The notes under the pieces are model-generated. The model had not been told where the DNA came from. It did not search any database and saw only the letters and a list, made by a program, of their open reading frames with translations. Of a stretch of DNA of 64,000 nt, positions 12,371-24,188 are shown one piece after another; the first letter of the stretch is position 1, and each line of letters begins with the position of its first letter. This stretch comes from Puffinus mauretanicus. Taxonomy: Eukaryota > Chordata > Aves > Procellariiformes > Procellariidae. Where the stretch lies: assembly GCA_023333565.1 (NCBI GenBank), contig JAJKFH010000205.1, forward strand, positions 868,001 to 932,000, written 5' to 3'. Made by a program: the position numbers and the translations under genes.

Positions 12371-14335
12371 CACGTGGGCACGATTGCCTGCATGGGGGAA
12401 CTCAGGAGTGCTCTCATTAACTTATTGTTTAAAAAAATTTTAAATAATCAAGGGTAGCTGTTTAGAGGTGGACAACCTGACAGTTTGCCACAAGGCTCTC
12501 ACCTGCTTCCCTGGTAAAATTTCTTAGGTTTTAACTGGCATTGCAAGGAAATGCTTTCAAGTATTGCCATCATCTTTACTTCCATGCACAAAGAATAGAA
12601 TTTATTGGCAGAAATTAGGAGCTACTGGACAAAAACATTAGAAGGCCTCCCAAAATGTAAAGGAAAAGCAGTTCTCCCCAGAACTTTTTTCCCAGATTTC
12701 AGCCACCCTCAAAACTCAAATGCATGCATTAATATTACCAGCAGCTAATTACAATTACTATCCTGAATCACCTGCACGAGACTCACTCCTTTGGGCCACG
12801 TCCCGCACTCCTCTGGGGAACGGACATCACAGCACCGCAGTCCGCCTCCTCCAAGGGACCCCGTGAGCTAAATACAACTTGTTGGACAAGTCCATTGAAC
12901 AGATGGGACCTACAAACACCAAAGAGGTTGTGGTGTCGTGCTGCAGCCTCAGGGTTATGCTTTTTGTGGGTAGAAAGAACAATCTCCCTGGTGGTAATGG
13001 GTTGTGCTTACTGGAGGCTTGGGTATCAGCTCAATACCTGCACCACTGAGCTACACCTGTGTTTGTCCACCAAAACTGGTTTCTCCATCTCTGTGGTTTT
13101 CGTGTTACTAGATTAAAGGAGACGTAACCTGGCAATATGCCTCAAAGGTTTATTTCCTAAAATAACATAATTATTACTCCACCCAAAGTTACTCTGCCTT
13201 TATTTTTAAGGCAAAAAGAACTGAATCACTGAGTTGCAGATTTGAAGAAATATGACGTAAGGTCAAATGTTCAAAGGACTTCGGTGCAAGCATAACTCAG
13301 TGCACACAATTCCACATATGCTTTCTTCCATATGCAAATAAATGCTACAGATGCACAACCCACTTGCACGTATCTGCACATGCCAAAGGGATTTACACAT
13401 GTTAATACTTGGAAAGCAAAGTGAGAATGTATATAAAATGGCATGCACAAAGCACATTCATCCATGTGCATATCCCTCTGGAGGCATCACTACTTGGATG
13501 TATTTCTAAGCGGAAAAGCAGTTAAAAAATTGATATGTCCCCCTCTCTCCAAAACCTAATGATTACAGTCTGTTAATTACACCACATCTGTTGGAATCTT
13601 TAGCAAATAAATTGTGGACCTGATCTATTATTTCTAATACAGTAGAAATAACAAGTAATGTCTTAAAGTCACACTTATGCAAAGTGGCAGCAGAAGCAAA
13701 CCATGCCATGTTATCTCTATCCTGCAACTTCCCCATGCAAGTACTACATATTGTGACAAAGCAGCTATAATAACCTTTTCTAAATTTTACTTCCTGCAGA
13801 TGGAGAGAAAGCAGTGAGAGAATATAAAGACTCACATAGAGGAAGGAAAAGAACATTAAAAAAAAACGTTTAAAATGTCATTTACAATTAGTCCCAGAGT
13901 AGCTCTGAAATACTGTAGGCCACATATTGTCATTGCTTTTAGCCAAGTTTCCCACAGCCTGGTATTCACTGATTCATTTTGCATGCCCAACAAATAGGTG
14001 TATGGCAGGGTCTGCTAGGGAGAGAGTCATCTTAGCACAGCTATGCCTTGAATTTAGGCTCTAATTGTGGCATCTCTGCTCCTGGTGTGAAATCCATATG
14101 GATTTGCCAAATCCCGATGCTTCTTAAGGCACTTTAGTACAAATTCACGGAGCTGCTGATCTGCTCGTGTGTTGGGAAGCGGCTCTCCATCCTGTCTTGC
14201 ACAGAGCTCTGAACCACAGCCCTGCTTTTTCCCCACCTCCCGTACTCTACAAGCACTACCTAGCGTTATTATTGCTATGGTTTCTCCAATATAATAATTC
14301 AGCTTTCAAACAATTTTTTTTTTTTCCAACAGCTG
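12371..14335. other. Noncoding DNA, partly homeodomain-core-rich
   Basis: No gene is recognised. At 12718-12765 an AT-rich patch holds ATGCATGCAT and TAATTACAATTA, typical of homeodomain and POU sites in enhancers. Open frames up to 97 codons (13563-13856, minus) lack domains. An A-rich spot lies at 13858-13866. Confidence 0.45.
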
Positions 14336-14520
14336 GCCCAGCAAACAATGTAAGATTTGAAAGTCAAGCTGGATCCCTTCTTCCTTGGCTTTCTCAAACC
14401 AGTAACAACAGTTCCCCAGAGCAAATGGCAATTGCCTGGTGTAAACTGGAGCAGAATCGCCATCCTCTTCTGTGTAACAGAAACAAGAGCCTTTGCATCT
14501 CATTATTATTACTATGGGAT
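14336..14520 (+). other. Exon-like open segment after a T tract (candidate only)
   Basis: A T12 tract ends in CCAACAG at 14335, a good-looking splice acceptor. The following sequence is open in one forward frame for about 60 codons (beginning AGPANNVRFE after a split codon), to a stop near 14535. No strong donor follows at a convenient place: GTAAGA at 14350 would leave a 14-base exon. The minus strand is also open. No family is recognised, so chance is likely. Confidence 0.12.
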
Positions 14521-17500
14521 CTGAGCATTAGTTAGCTGTTCTTTTTATACCACTTTAGCCAGCCCACTTATTCACCAGAAAGCAAATAATCACTCAGGCT
14601 GAAGTTTATGAAACTTCTGGGATTCACAAACGTGTTTCATGAATTTCTGGCAGTTGTCTGAATGTTCACGAATAATGTGATGCCAGTAATCAGAACAAGT
14701 CAAATCTTGACACTTCTATTCATAAATCAGGAGATGTTTTATTTTTACTGCTTGAAAAGTTCTGTTCCCAAGCACGACTGGATTTGAACCACCAACCTGG
14801 AGGTGAAAGGACCTTTATTTAATGTATTTGTTTAGGTTTATATGAAATATAAAAAACTGTCTATCCAGGACTCCAGCCACCTTTGCCATATATTAAAAAA
14901 ACAGGCCAACACACAGAGACAAAAATAAACTCAGCAACTTCCAAAAGCCAAAGAAGGCACAAAAAAGCCTCTTGGCCAGAGACCTCAAATCTTTCTATAT
15001 AAACTGAAAACTTTTGCACACACTATTTCTCTCTTCTCCAGAGCCTGGGACATGAGGACATGTATCCCTCAGGTCAGCAGAATTAGACTCTCCCAGGCTG
15101 GAGTGGAAAGAGAGCATTCAGTCATGCTCCTGCTGAGGAGATCTATCCAGTATTCTCTCCTTTAAACCGAGAGGACTTCAGCCAAAATGCCTCTGTGGCT
15201 TGCAGCTGCAGGGGTATCACTAGGGAGACAGAGCAATCTATTAAGCAAAGAGGATCCAAGATCCAAGGCCTTATGCCAAGAATCTATTTCAGCCTCCCCC
15301 GCAAGCCTGCAGACACAGCGCAGGTCCCGGAGCACCACCGTTAAGTGCCGATGGTGAAAACTCCCACTCGTCACTCCACGCACACGGACAGCGCTCTGCA
15401 GACCCACGTCCCGCCGCTGCCTGATGTTCCCCCCCACACCCTGCACGTGCACCCCGGCCGTCCCCCCAGGCCCAGCGAGGTCTCCCACTCTCGCACATTA
15501 CAAAATAGTTACATTCAACCGGTTCCTCCTCCCATAGTCAGAAAATAGTAAATTTATGACTCCAAAAATAGGCGAGGGAAGAGAAAACCAACCTATTGAC
15601 TTCAAAGTATAAAACAAAACAAATCCCTATTAGGATTTTCTACCGCAAGGTAGAAGGGCCCTGCAGACCAGGTTCTGTCCTTCTGGTGCTGGCCAAGAGG
15701 ACTATGCACCGTCCCACTCAGCCATCCTCTTCCCTTTTGGAGTGGGGACAGGTTGATGCGGAAAGGCAAGGGCAGAGAAGGGAGGCCTATCTTTATAAAA
15801 TTGGCTTTTCTCCTCATATAGTCAGAATACACAGGACTTTTCATTACAGCTTGGTCTCTTAGAGACAATCCCAGTTTTGCTATAGAAAGATCCCTTCCAA
15901 AGTAAACACAAAAGTAACAGAAGATCAGCTCCTTGCTCTTTTGAGTTCTGCATAAAGGAAGTGCCCATAAAAAAGGCTGCAAGAGATTGCCATTCTCTGA
16001 CACGCTGGAGGTTATATTTTCCAAACCCTCTATGCAAACACGAAACACCATGTTCATTTTTCTTCACGAGAGGCTGACAATGTTAGGAAAGGTTTCCATT
16101 TAAAACACTGAGCTGAGGTTTCTCTTGGGCAAGAAGTGCCAGTAAGAGAAAGCCTGAGCAAAGACCAACAATCCCCGTCCCATCCCTCCGCCCTGCCTCT
16201 CAGCAAGGCGTGCATCACATCAGCAGCTGCCAGTGGTTAGGGGAGGTTGCACGCAGGAAAATGAACTCTCTCCCCGAGTTTCTGCTCTAGCCAGAGTGGA
16301 TCTGGATAAGGAGCGGGATCCATTGCAACCAGGCACGTAGAGCACAGTCAAACTTCCTCCCCTTCGAGTGTCTAAAAGCAACCTGACCGGATTTTCTCCT
16401 GGACAGTTCAGCATTTAAACAGGCCGATTAATCAAAAGCACCTCACAATTGAAATTACATCCTGCTTGCCTTCGGACACTTACCACTTCAATAACATCAT
16501 TTATAGCTCCATTGTTGCAATATGAAGCCCTAAGGAGAACTGGCTCCTACAACATGTTGCCATTACATTTTAGCCAAGACTGAATGTAGCTGCAAATCTC
16601 TGTGCAAAATACAGCGGAGATCTATTAAATGCATAACTTCCCTGGCACTAAAATGTTATTCTTTTAGCAGGTCTGCTTCTTCCCAGGGATTTTGATGAAG
16701 TATGCTCTGCTGTGTTATGAAATACACCATGTTTTGGTGTGATACACAGAAGACGTCTTTGTTTAACGCAGCTTATCTTTTATCATGTCACTTTTCTATT
16801 GGATTTCTTTTCTGTGCACTGGAAGCATATTATTGTGACAGATACACTGCTTTACCAGGGGGCTTTGCCGCGTGACCTGCAGTGTCAGAGTGAGGATCAG
16901 ATCCTCCCCAAAACACAGGCTGGACAGCTTGATACAACATAAAGGAATATGGAGCAAATAAAGAACCAGGAAAAGCAATTCAGCAACACTCCCATCTAAG
17001 TGGGCTGCAGAGGCATTTTCCAGCCTGAAACACAGGCCTTCTATAAAAAACCTGAAAACTAAAATGTTATTTGCTGTACGATGTTCATTCTTCTATTTAT
17101 ACACACTTACCAGAGTGAACATGAGAGCTCAAGAAAGTCAGGGAATACCACCAGCACGTCCATTTTGGTAGGAAGAGGCAATGTGGCAACAAAGCACAAA
17201 CCAATCGCGCCAACCTGGAGTACGTCCCCTCTCATAACCGTCACTCTTGTAATTTCTTCCAGATTCTTCAGAAACTGTAAACAGGAATGCATGGTAAATA
17301 AAATTGCTTGGCAGAGAAGGTGCTACCGTAGTACCCCAGATGCAAGGATTCAATTTTCTGCTTCATTGTGAACTTCTGCAAACACCTGACAGGATGAAGT
17401 CCCATGAGATACTTGCTCTGATAGCTCACCACTGCTGCAGTCAGTGCGGGGAACTGGTTCAGCAAAGACCTAACAAGAGCTGGGTGGTAAAGAGAGACTT

Positions 17501-18579
17501 CCCTCTTTTGGCAGGAGTGAACTTTTAGAGCAGCTCAGCCACCTTGTGCAACTTGCCCTTGGGGCGCCTTCATTGAAAGAGGTGATGTGTCTAATCCCTA
17601 ACTCTTTACACATCTTTGTTTCCAGCAGTAGCACTCCCTACGCAGCTCAGCATCTGCGCAGGTCACCACTTGAGCTGGGCTGCGCACCAAGCTCACGCCT
17701 AGCCCTGCTTGGACTCCATCATCTACCTAAATCCCTTGCAGGACCTGTGGATGAGTGCCAAGCACTCCTAGGTGGGGCGTGCTCCTCCCAAAGCAGGCTG
17801 CCTGGGCCTCCTTTCAGGCCAAACCACGCCACGTAGATGCCACTGCTGCTTCACTGAATTACTCAGCAGCTCCTGCACTCCTGCAGAAGCGCCACTTCTC
17901 AGCCAGAGGACTTCAGATAAACATCTTCCATGTCCCAGAATGATGCTGTAATTCCCTGGTTACCCACTCTTCTCGAAGGTGCTCTCCACTCCTCTTGTCA
18001 AAGCCTAGCTACTTCACAGAAAGAGTTCAAGTTTCATTGTGTGAATGGGCAAAGGAAACACCGTGATTTTATCTTTCGTCTCGTGGCCATGATGCTCACT
18101 CAGGGATTTCTGCTACTGCCCTATGAGCTGTTTTCTATAAATAATATAATGTGAAAGATGGGAGCCATTCTTAAGAAAGATGATGTCACAACTTACGTAC
18201 CTTTGTGCTTGAGCAAAGGCAGGTTACTTTGGGTTTCTTTGGCAACATCGCAAACCTCCAAAAGGAAGGATGGACAAAAGCTCCTTTGAGGACAACCTAG
18301 AAAAGTCAGAACATTTTTTTTTTTTGGAAGAGACAAGATTTGACCTCTAAGTCCCTTGTACTCAAATCAGGCAACCTGAGTAGCTGATTGAGGTCCCAAA
18401 TCCTGGATGAAGTTAGGGGTTGCAGTGCCAAAGTCATTGCTCACCCATGACACATTTGGTATCTGCTCACATTTTCTGAGCTTAGTGGCTTGAACCAGTC
18501 ACATCTTTCCCCTATAAGGACACCGAGGTGGGAACCAGCATCTGACAAGCACGTTGACCTAGACCAGAGGCCAAACCAA
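14521..18579. other. Noncoding DNA with heat-shock-element-like and tRNA-like motifs
   Basis: No gene is recognised. At 14601-14643 there are GAA/TTC arrays (GAAGTTT-ATG-AAACTTC and TTCATGAA) resembling heat-shock elements. At 14779-14789 the minus strand reads GGTTCAAATCC, a tRNA B-box-like string with no surrounding cloverleaf. A GC-rich islet at about 15300-15480 is CpG-enriched. The longest open frame of the window (15602-16057, minus, about 151 codons) has no recognisable domain. Confidence 0.45.
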
Positions 18580-18750
18580 CACTTAGACAGTAAGTAGATC
18601 GGGTTCGAGTCCGAAATCAAGGCCCAAATTCAATCAACAGGAGGTGAATTTGTGACTTCCCCTCTACATCTCACTCCCTCCTCTGCAAAGTACACAGTAG
18701 CACATACTTCCAGGACTGCTTTACGTAAAAATTATATTAAAGGTTATTCA
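18580..18750 (+). mobile_element. MIR-like (CORE-SINE) relic
   Basis: A tRNA-type B box, GGTTCGAGTCC (18602-18612), is followed by a decayed match to the MIR body: a TGACTTCCCCTC stretch, then TCACTCCCTCCTCTGCAAAG, then a tail with GGACTGCTTTACG and an AT-rich end, in the order of the family. MIRs are tRNA-derived SINEs mobilised long ago by L2-type LINEs and are inactive now. Identity is low, judged by eye. A repeat library search would settle it. Confidence 0.45.
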
Positions 18751-20814
18751 GGTGCCTCTAGTAAAAGACGACCACGCAAGTAGCTAAGGCAGGGAGACAG
18801 GTATGTTACAAGCTTCCTTCCCGCACCCCTCAGCAGAGGACACTTGCCATGCCTGCTTTTGGTCTTCAGATTCATTACAGCCAGGCAGGAAAAGATGGCT
18901 CATATGCACCCAGTGCTTATCCTGCTGATCAATAAGCTTCCTTCCTGCCCGATAACCAAACCACTTATAATATTAACAGTGTTATTTAAGATCTGTGGAA
19001 ATTTTGTCTGATCCAAGCAAACAAGAAATGTCTTGACCTAGATACTGAGAAGAAAACAATGTTGAGTAAACTTCATGATTGCCAGTTCATCTATCATTGC
19101 ACTGGACATTTTATTGAAGAATCAGAGCAAAACTATTTTACCCCAAAGGTTCTTACACCAGCATATTTATTCAGTGGGTGAGAGAGAAAAATCTTTCTGA
19201 CACTTTCCCCTCTCAATTTAGGTTGAAAAGGGGTGCATTTTATAGTCCATTGATAGGGTACATGAGTTGCCTATGGGCCCCTTTCAATGACTGCAGAGAG
19301 CAAACACAATTATATCAGAAACCATAAATGAACACGAGACTCATCTATACTTCCTTCTGAGGAAAAAAGGAGCCTGATGAAAGAGTAAAAGAAGAACACA
19401 AAGAGTATTTCCACCATCTTACAAGTGGGCAAGCTCGAGACAGTGACCTGCATTGTAAAACATGGTCACTGATGCAGAATGTTTCAATAAACGTTTTCAG
19501 AAGCACCATCAAGCTGTTGCTCCTTTTGACTTTAAGTAATGCTGGGCATATGCAGCACCTTTGAAAAGCAAGGCCTTATTTTCTTCAAGGTCTATACCAA
19601 AATTCATAACCCTTTCTACAATTGGATATATTCAATTGCAAAGCTAAGAGACAATCTGAGTGTCTAACTTTCTGTCCAGGAGCTGGAGCCTTACTGAATC
19701 TCACAGTTTAATCTAGCAGATTTCTGCTTATTCCTCTTATTCATGCAAATTACGGTGCTTACCTGTACATATTTCAGTAGGTGGAGTATTTTAAGTATTT
19801 ACCTACCTGGAAGACAGACTGCTTAACGAAAGGTGGAAAAGGAAAAGAAGGACTTTCAGAAAAGATCAAATACATCATAAGCTTGGCAGACACTGTAGCC
19901 CTGAAACAGCAGTTTGAAACTTGCACCATAACAAATCTTCTCCTATACATTATCTCACAGGAAACAACACATGATAAATTCTTAGCACAATGTGATTCCC
20001 CTCCTTCCACCTCCTCCCCACTTCAGAAAGATTTAACATCTAATTCAGCTTTTGACGAGCTGCTTCATCACTGCGGGAATGCTGTTGATCTCTGTCGGAA
20101 CCCTGCGGCCTTGGACAGAACAAACTGAAAGGGAAAAAAAAAATTTTGGCCGTCTGTAATGATAAATAAATACATTACAGGATACAACTCTGGGGAATGG
20201 AGGCTGACACTGACTGAGCACCGTGACCTCCACACAACTGCCAAGTCTCAACCGCTTAACAAAAGTCAACTTTTGTTTGCCTTTCCACACGCCCCCCCAA
20301 TGACAATTTCTTAAAGTGCAAATGCAGGATGGAAAAGGAAAAAAAAATTAAAACAATAAAAGATAGATGAGAACTCCAAAACTCTCCTTATCTGCTGCCC
20401 AGAGGCACTTCGGTTTTGACAGAATGGTATTTTATTTTTTTGGTCTCCTGGAAATTGGGGGAAACCAGTCCATGCTGCATCAGCGGCAGCGGGACAGGGA
20501 AGCTGTGCCACAGGGAATGCTCAAATCCCTTTTTAAAAAAATTTTGCATTAGGATGTGCCTGCCTTCAGGCTAGTTCTTGGCTCCGATTTGATTTTCTGT
20601 CTACTTAAGTCCCACTCACAAAATCAAATATGTATGGCAGATGTTGGGTGTCCACATTGATGGCAACAATAACAAAATAAGAGAGGGAGCAATCGGTTAC
20701 CCATCAGATAATCCACCTCCTTATCCCTGGAGGCCTCACCCACTTGTGTCAACCTACCTCCTAGACTCTCCTTTTCAATATCTGATACCCGTTTTTTTCT
20801 AATTGTAACAGAAA
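18751..20814. other. Noncoding DNA, nothing recognised
   Basis: Mixed to AT-rich sequence. Overlapping open frames up to 115 codons (19781-20128, plus) lack domains and are matched by an antisense frame over the same bases. A short C7 run lies at 20292-20298. No RNA gene or clear repeat is seen. Confidence 0.5.
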
Positions 20815-20955
20815 GGTGATACCTATTGCCATCTCTCCTCATTTTACAGATGCACAAAGTGATAAATAAAGTGTCACGACAAAGTCAATCAAGTTGAAAG
20901 CCAGGTATGGACTGCGAGCGTTAACTCTTGTGTCTGCATTCTGCTTACCATAACG
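20815..20955 (-). mobile_element. MIR-like (CORE-SINE) relic, reverse orientation
   Basis: In plus-strand order the sequence gives the reverse complement of a MIR: CCTCATTTTACAGATG (20837-20852), a decayed middle, then AAAGCCAGGTATGGACTG and a TTAACTC...TCTGCATTCTGCTTACC end, which corresponds to the tRNA-derived head. The CATTTTACAGATG block is the best preserved part of this family. Old and non-mobile. Boundaries are approximate. Confidence 0.55.
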
Positions 20956-22438
20956 TATTACTCCATTAACTCCATGTGTTTTATGGGAACCACCGAGGAC
21001 TCAGCTTGATCAAATAAGTTCATGGTCAAGATCTTGGGGCTCATCAACACCTTACAGTAAAGTGCAGCACAGAAATCCCTGCACTAACACTGACAAAGCT
21101 AATTCCAGTGCAGAAAGAGAAGAGCCTCACCAGCGTGGTGCTAATCAGCCCCACTAGCTTGTTGAGCTATTAATCTCGGGCACAAAGCTAATGTAGCTAC
21201 CCCACTCCTGAAGCCCACACCAGTATTTCTTCCCAACGCTTCATTGCACAGTGCAGATGTCCCAGCTCACTCCAAGCTGTCTCAGGGATAGATGGCACAG
21301 TTTGTTCCACGTGTTTCTTCTGCTCCCTTTGCTTCTTTAAGGAACGTCTCCTCCCGGCTCACCACCAGTCTTACTGCCGCCGACACCAGGCTCTATTTTC
21401 ACGGCTCCTGACTTGCAGATCATTTAACTCAGCTATTCACTAAAGCACCTATTTAATCCACTCTGCTCACAGTTTCTACTATTAAAACACTGTATTTTTA
21501 AATGTCCTGTGACTACTTATGCTTCATAATGTCCTTCTTATTTCCCCTGTCGCCTGCCCTTTGTATACACAGGGAAAGTGGATAAAAGAGAGATGATTCA
21601 ACTCATCCAAACAGTGGAAGACTCATGATTCAATCCCTTTATCTTTCCTCTCCGGTTTACATCTTTAATTTCTCAATCTATCTTGTTTCATTTTTTTTTT
21701 TCATTTTCTTTGAACCATTGAACTGTTCCCCTTTGGTTAAAGGCAGGATCTTTCTAACATGTCTTCTTACATTTGAATACTCTCCTGAAGATTTTCCATT
21801 GCTTCAAAATTGCCCTCTGAGAGTAAGTGGAGAAAAACAGTTTTCTTCAGCTTGGTCAATTCCCTAAGTCTAGTCTGCCACAGAATACTTATTTTACATT
21901 AATTATATCTTTGATTGTCTTGTAGTTGTTTCCTGCAAGAGTAAGTTGTGTGCATTACAGTCTCTGTTAGCAAATGGCTGCTTGATGCACCACAGGGGCT
22001 AGAGTTACAGACAGACTTCCATAAAGTCCATCAGGATTTCTAAGTGGTGCACAAGCATTCCCCAAACCACCATTGAGCTCATGCCTTGACCTGCCCATCA
22101 GAACAAGATTGACACTTTCTAGGAGAGAGTGGATAAAGAAAAAAATACGGGAAATAAATATGAAATCCATTTTCAAAGCTGTAATTCCCAAACCTCTCAC
22201 CTGAGTCAAATACAACAAAAACCAAACCAAATGAAGAGAAGCTCTACCCCTGAACCAGCTACAACAGAAACACGGGCCCCTCCAGCTCACTCAAAATTTT
22301 TGAATGTGAATTCCTCCCTTTAGAAACCAATGAGGCCTTCGTTGTACTCTGCAACTCATCCATCGCAAGCAACAGCAGAGGGTATCTACTGTGAGCTACA
22401 CCTTAGCTGAGAAGAAATGCAAAGTTTCTATAGAAGTC
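20956..22438. other. Noncoding DNA, nothing recognised
   Basis: No gene is recognised. A pyrimidine-rich, T-tract stretch lies at about 21640-21715. A GC-moderate part at 21060-21400 has no open frame of note. Frames at 21967-22290 and 22129-22323 overlap on opposite strands without domains. Confidence 0.5.
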
Positions 22439-22463
22439 AAAAGGGGAGGGGGGGGGGGAAATC
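22439..22463 (+). repeat. Interrupted G-run, AAAA-G4-A-G11-AAATC
   Basis: Four A, four G, one A, eleven G, then AAATC. This is nearly the same design as 12344-12370, including the single A interruption and the AAATC that follows. It may form a G-quadruplex. The unrelated sequence further out argues against a recent duplication, so shared origin in an old repeat or independent slippage are both open. Confidence 0.85.
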
Positions 22464-24133
22464 AGACCTGGACATCTGGGCGGACATTATCTGCCAGTGC
22501 AGTCCACTTTGCTGGCATGCCTTCTCTCTTGCTATAGCAGATATCCTACATGTGCACGCTCTGCGTGTATGTTTAAACAAAAAAGCTGATAAGGAGTACT
22601 TGTCTGTCAGCAGTATCTGAAGCCCACAGCTCTTTGAGAGCATTTGGGTTTACTTGGCGGGTCATGCTGACTCCTTGTGAACCATTTATCATTGCAAAAA
22701 ACTCCAGAGGTTGGCACTGTGCCAGTGTCTTGTCTTCTCTTCCCTCCCCCCACCCCTTTCTCCCCTCCTGGGTATTGATGCTACATCAAAACAAACCTCC
22801 AGTTCACATAGCAACAGAACATTTTTATATAACCTCTGCATGGGAACGCTACACAAACCATTGGACAATCACTTGGAGCACGTTAGGTAATTCCAGGATA
22901 TTTTGCTGGTTTCTGTCAAAAACACCACTGATTAAATGAACTATAAAAAGGGAAGAGGATCTTTTGCACATGGGCCAGACTTGAAACGCATCTTGGCACC
23001 AAGGACGTCAGGGGATTAGTGCACCTATTGGTTCCATGTTCTAAATTTTGCCATTTTCTATCTCACTTGGAATCAAACTGGGGAGTCCAAAGCATTTAAG
23101 CCAGTTTGTGCATAATGTAATTGAAAGCAAAGCGATGCTGAAGGGATCTGCTGAGTCAGGGCTTTAATAAGACAAAGACTGAAATTTAGATTTTGGTGGA
23201 CACTGAAAACTCTCATTGCTATCTGAAAGAGATATCTGTACAGACTCTGTACTTACATTGTTATAAAACAGCTAGGTCATCTTAACTTCATTTTCCCTCA
23301 TCCTTCACAAAAGGTTAATACTTTCAATAGGGATGTAATAAATATGTTACTTCAAATCTTTTCACAGCATGCCCACCTCATCTTTATATTGTGTTAATCC
23401 CATATTTCAGGGCTTCCACTAGTTTGCTGCAAGGATCACAAAGACCTTATCTATCAAAAGGGGGAAAAAAACCGAGGATTTTTACTGCTTTCCCCTGATT
23501 CACTGAAGATAGCCGTAACTAGAAACAGGACACCGAGAAAGGCACATCAGGGCCTATAGTGACATTAGAGCCATTGGTTATTGTTTGGTATATCTTACTT
23601 GTGTACACAGAATTCAACCCATCACAAGGTATTGAATTAAGAAGGAAAGAGCTTTCCTCCAAGCCATATTGACAGTGATCACTGAAGATTTTTTGCCTGC
23701 ACCCTCAGAACCCTAGGATTACCTGGGAATTTCAGCAAGTTACCTGCAGTTCCCAGACCTTAGGACACTGCTGATGACTTTGATTTCTCCTGCTCTCTTC
23801 TTCTAGTGTACTATAGCCTTTTGGTCTTTTTCATTAGGTCTTAAATAAGTCATTGGAAAACGTTTTGTGGCAAGTAGGCGGTATGAGAAATATATTCTCT
23901 GGACCTTTCCAGACTAAACATCTACGCTGTGATTGCTTGCAGTTGTGGTGTAATGCACCGGTCCAGTGCTCCTGCACCATTTGGGAAAGATAATAGTTAA
24001 GGTGTATCTATCTATCTAGGTTATTATACGGTGCACATCACTAAAGGATAATTTATGCAGCAGCTAGAATACAGTTAATATATGACAAAAATTATGGACT
24101 AACTTTTGTAGCTCTAGAGAAACTCTTCTATAC
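22464..24133. other. Noncoding DNA with an enhancer-like stretch
   Basis: No gene is recognised. The part from about 23080 to 23400 is AT-rich, non-repetitive and carries TAAT, TAAAACA and TTGTTA-type cores in the manner of conserved noncoding elements. Conservation is not testable here. A C-rich patch lies at about 22740-22765. Confidence 0.35.
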
Positions 24134-24188
24134 ACCAGTTTCATGATTGCAATGAAAGAACTGGTAGAATGCCTTAATTAAGACATTC
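24134..24188. repeat. Two adjacent dyad-symmetric elements
   Basis: The first is a hairpin: ACCAGTT (24134-24140) pairs with AACTGGT (24159-24165), and TCAT/ATGA extend the stem with a three-base bulge. The second is a near-perfect palindrome at 24167-24188 pairing 10 of 11 positions around CTTAATTAAG (24173-24182). Side by side they make 55 bp with strong two-fold symmetry. A role as a protein-binding site or a transient cruciform is speculation. Confidence 0.75.

Noticed and set aside
14767..14812. tRNA-like segment (B box GGTTCAAATCC on the minus strand)
   Set aside because: No A box at the right distance and no acceptor or anticodon stem. At most a scrap of a tRNA-derived SINE.
15602..16057. 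Longest open frame (151 codons, minus strand)
   Set aside because: No domain, signal peptide or family resemblance, no splice borders, and several overlapping frames are also open. Length is within chance for 64 kb.
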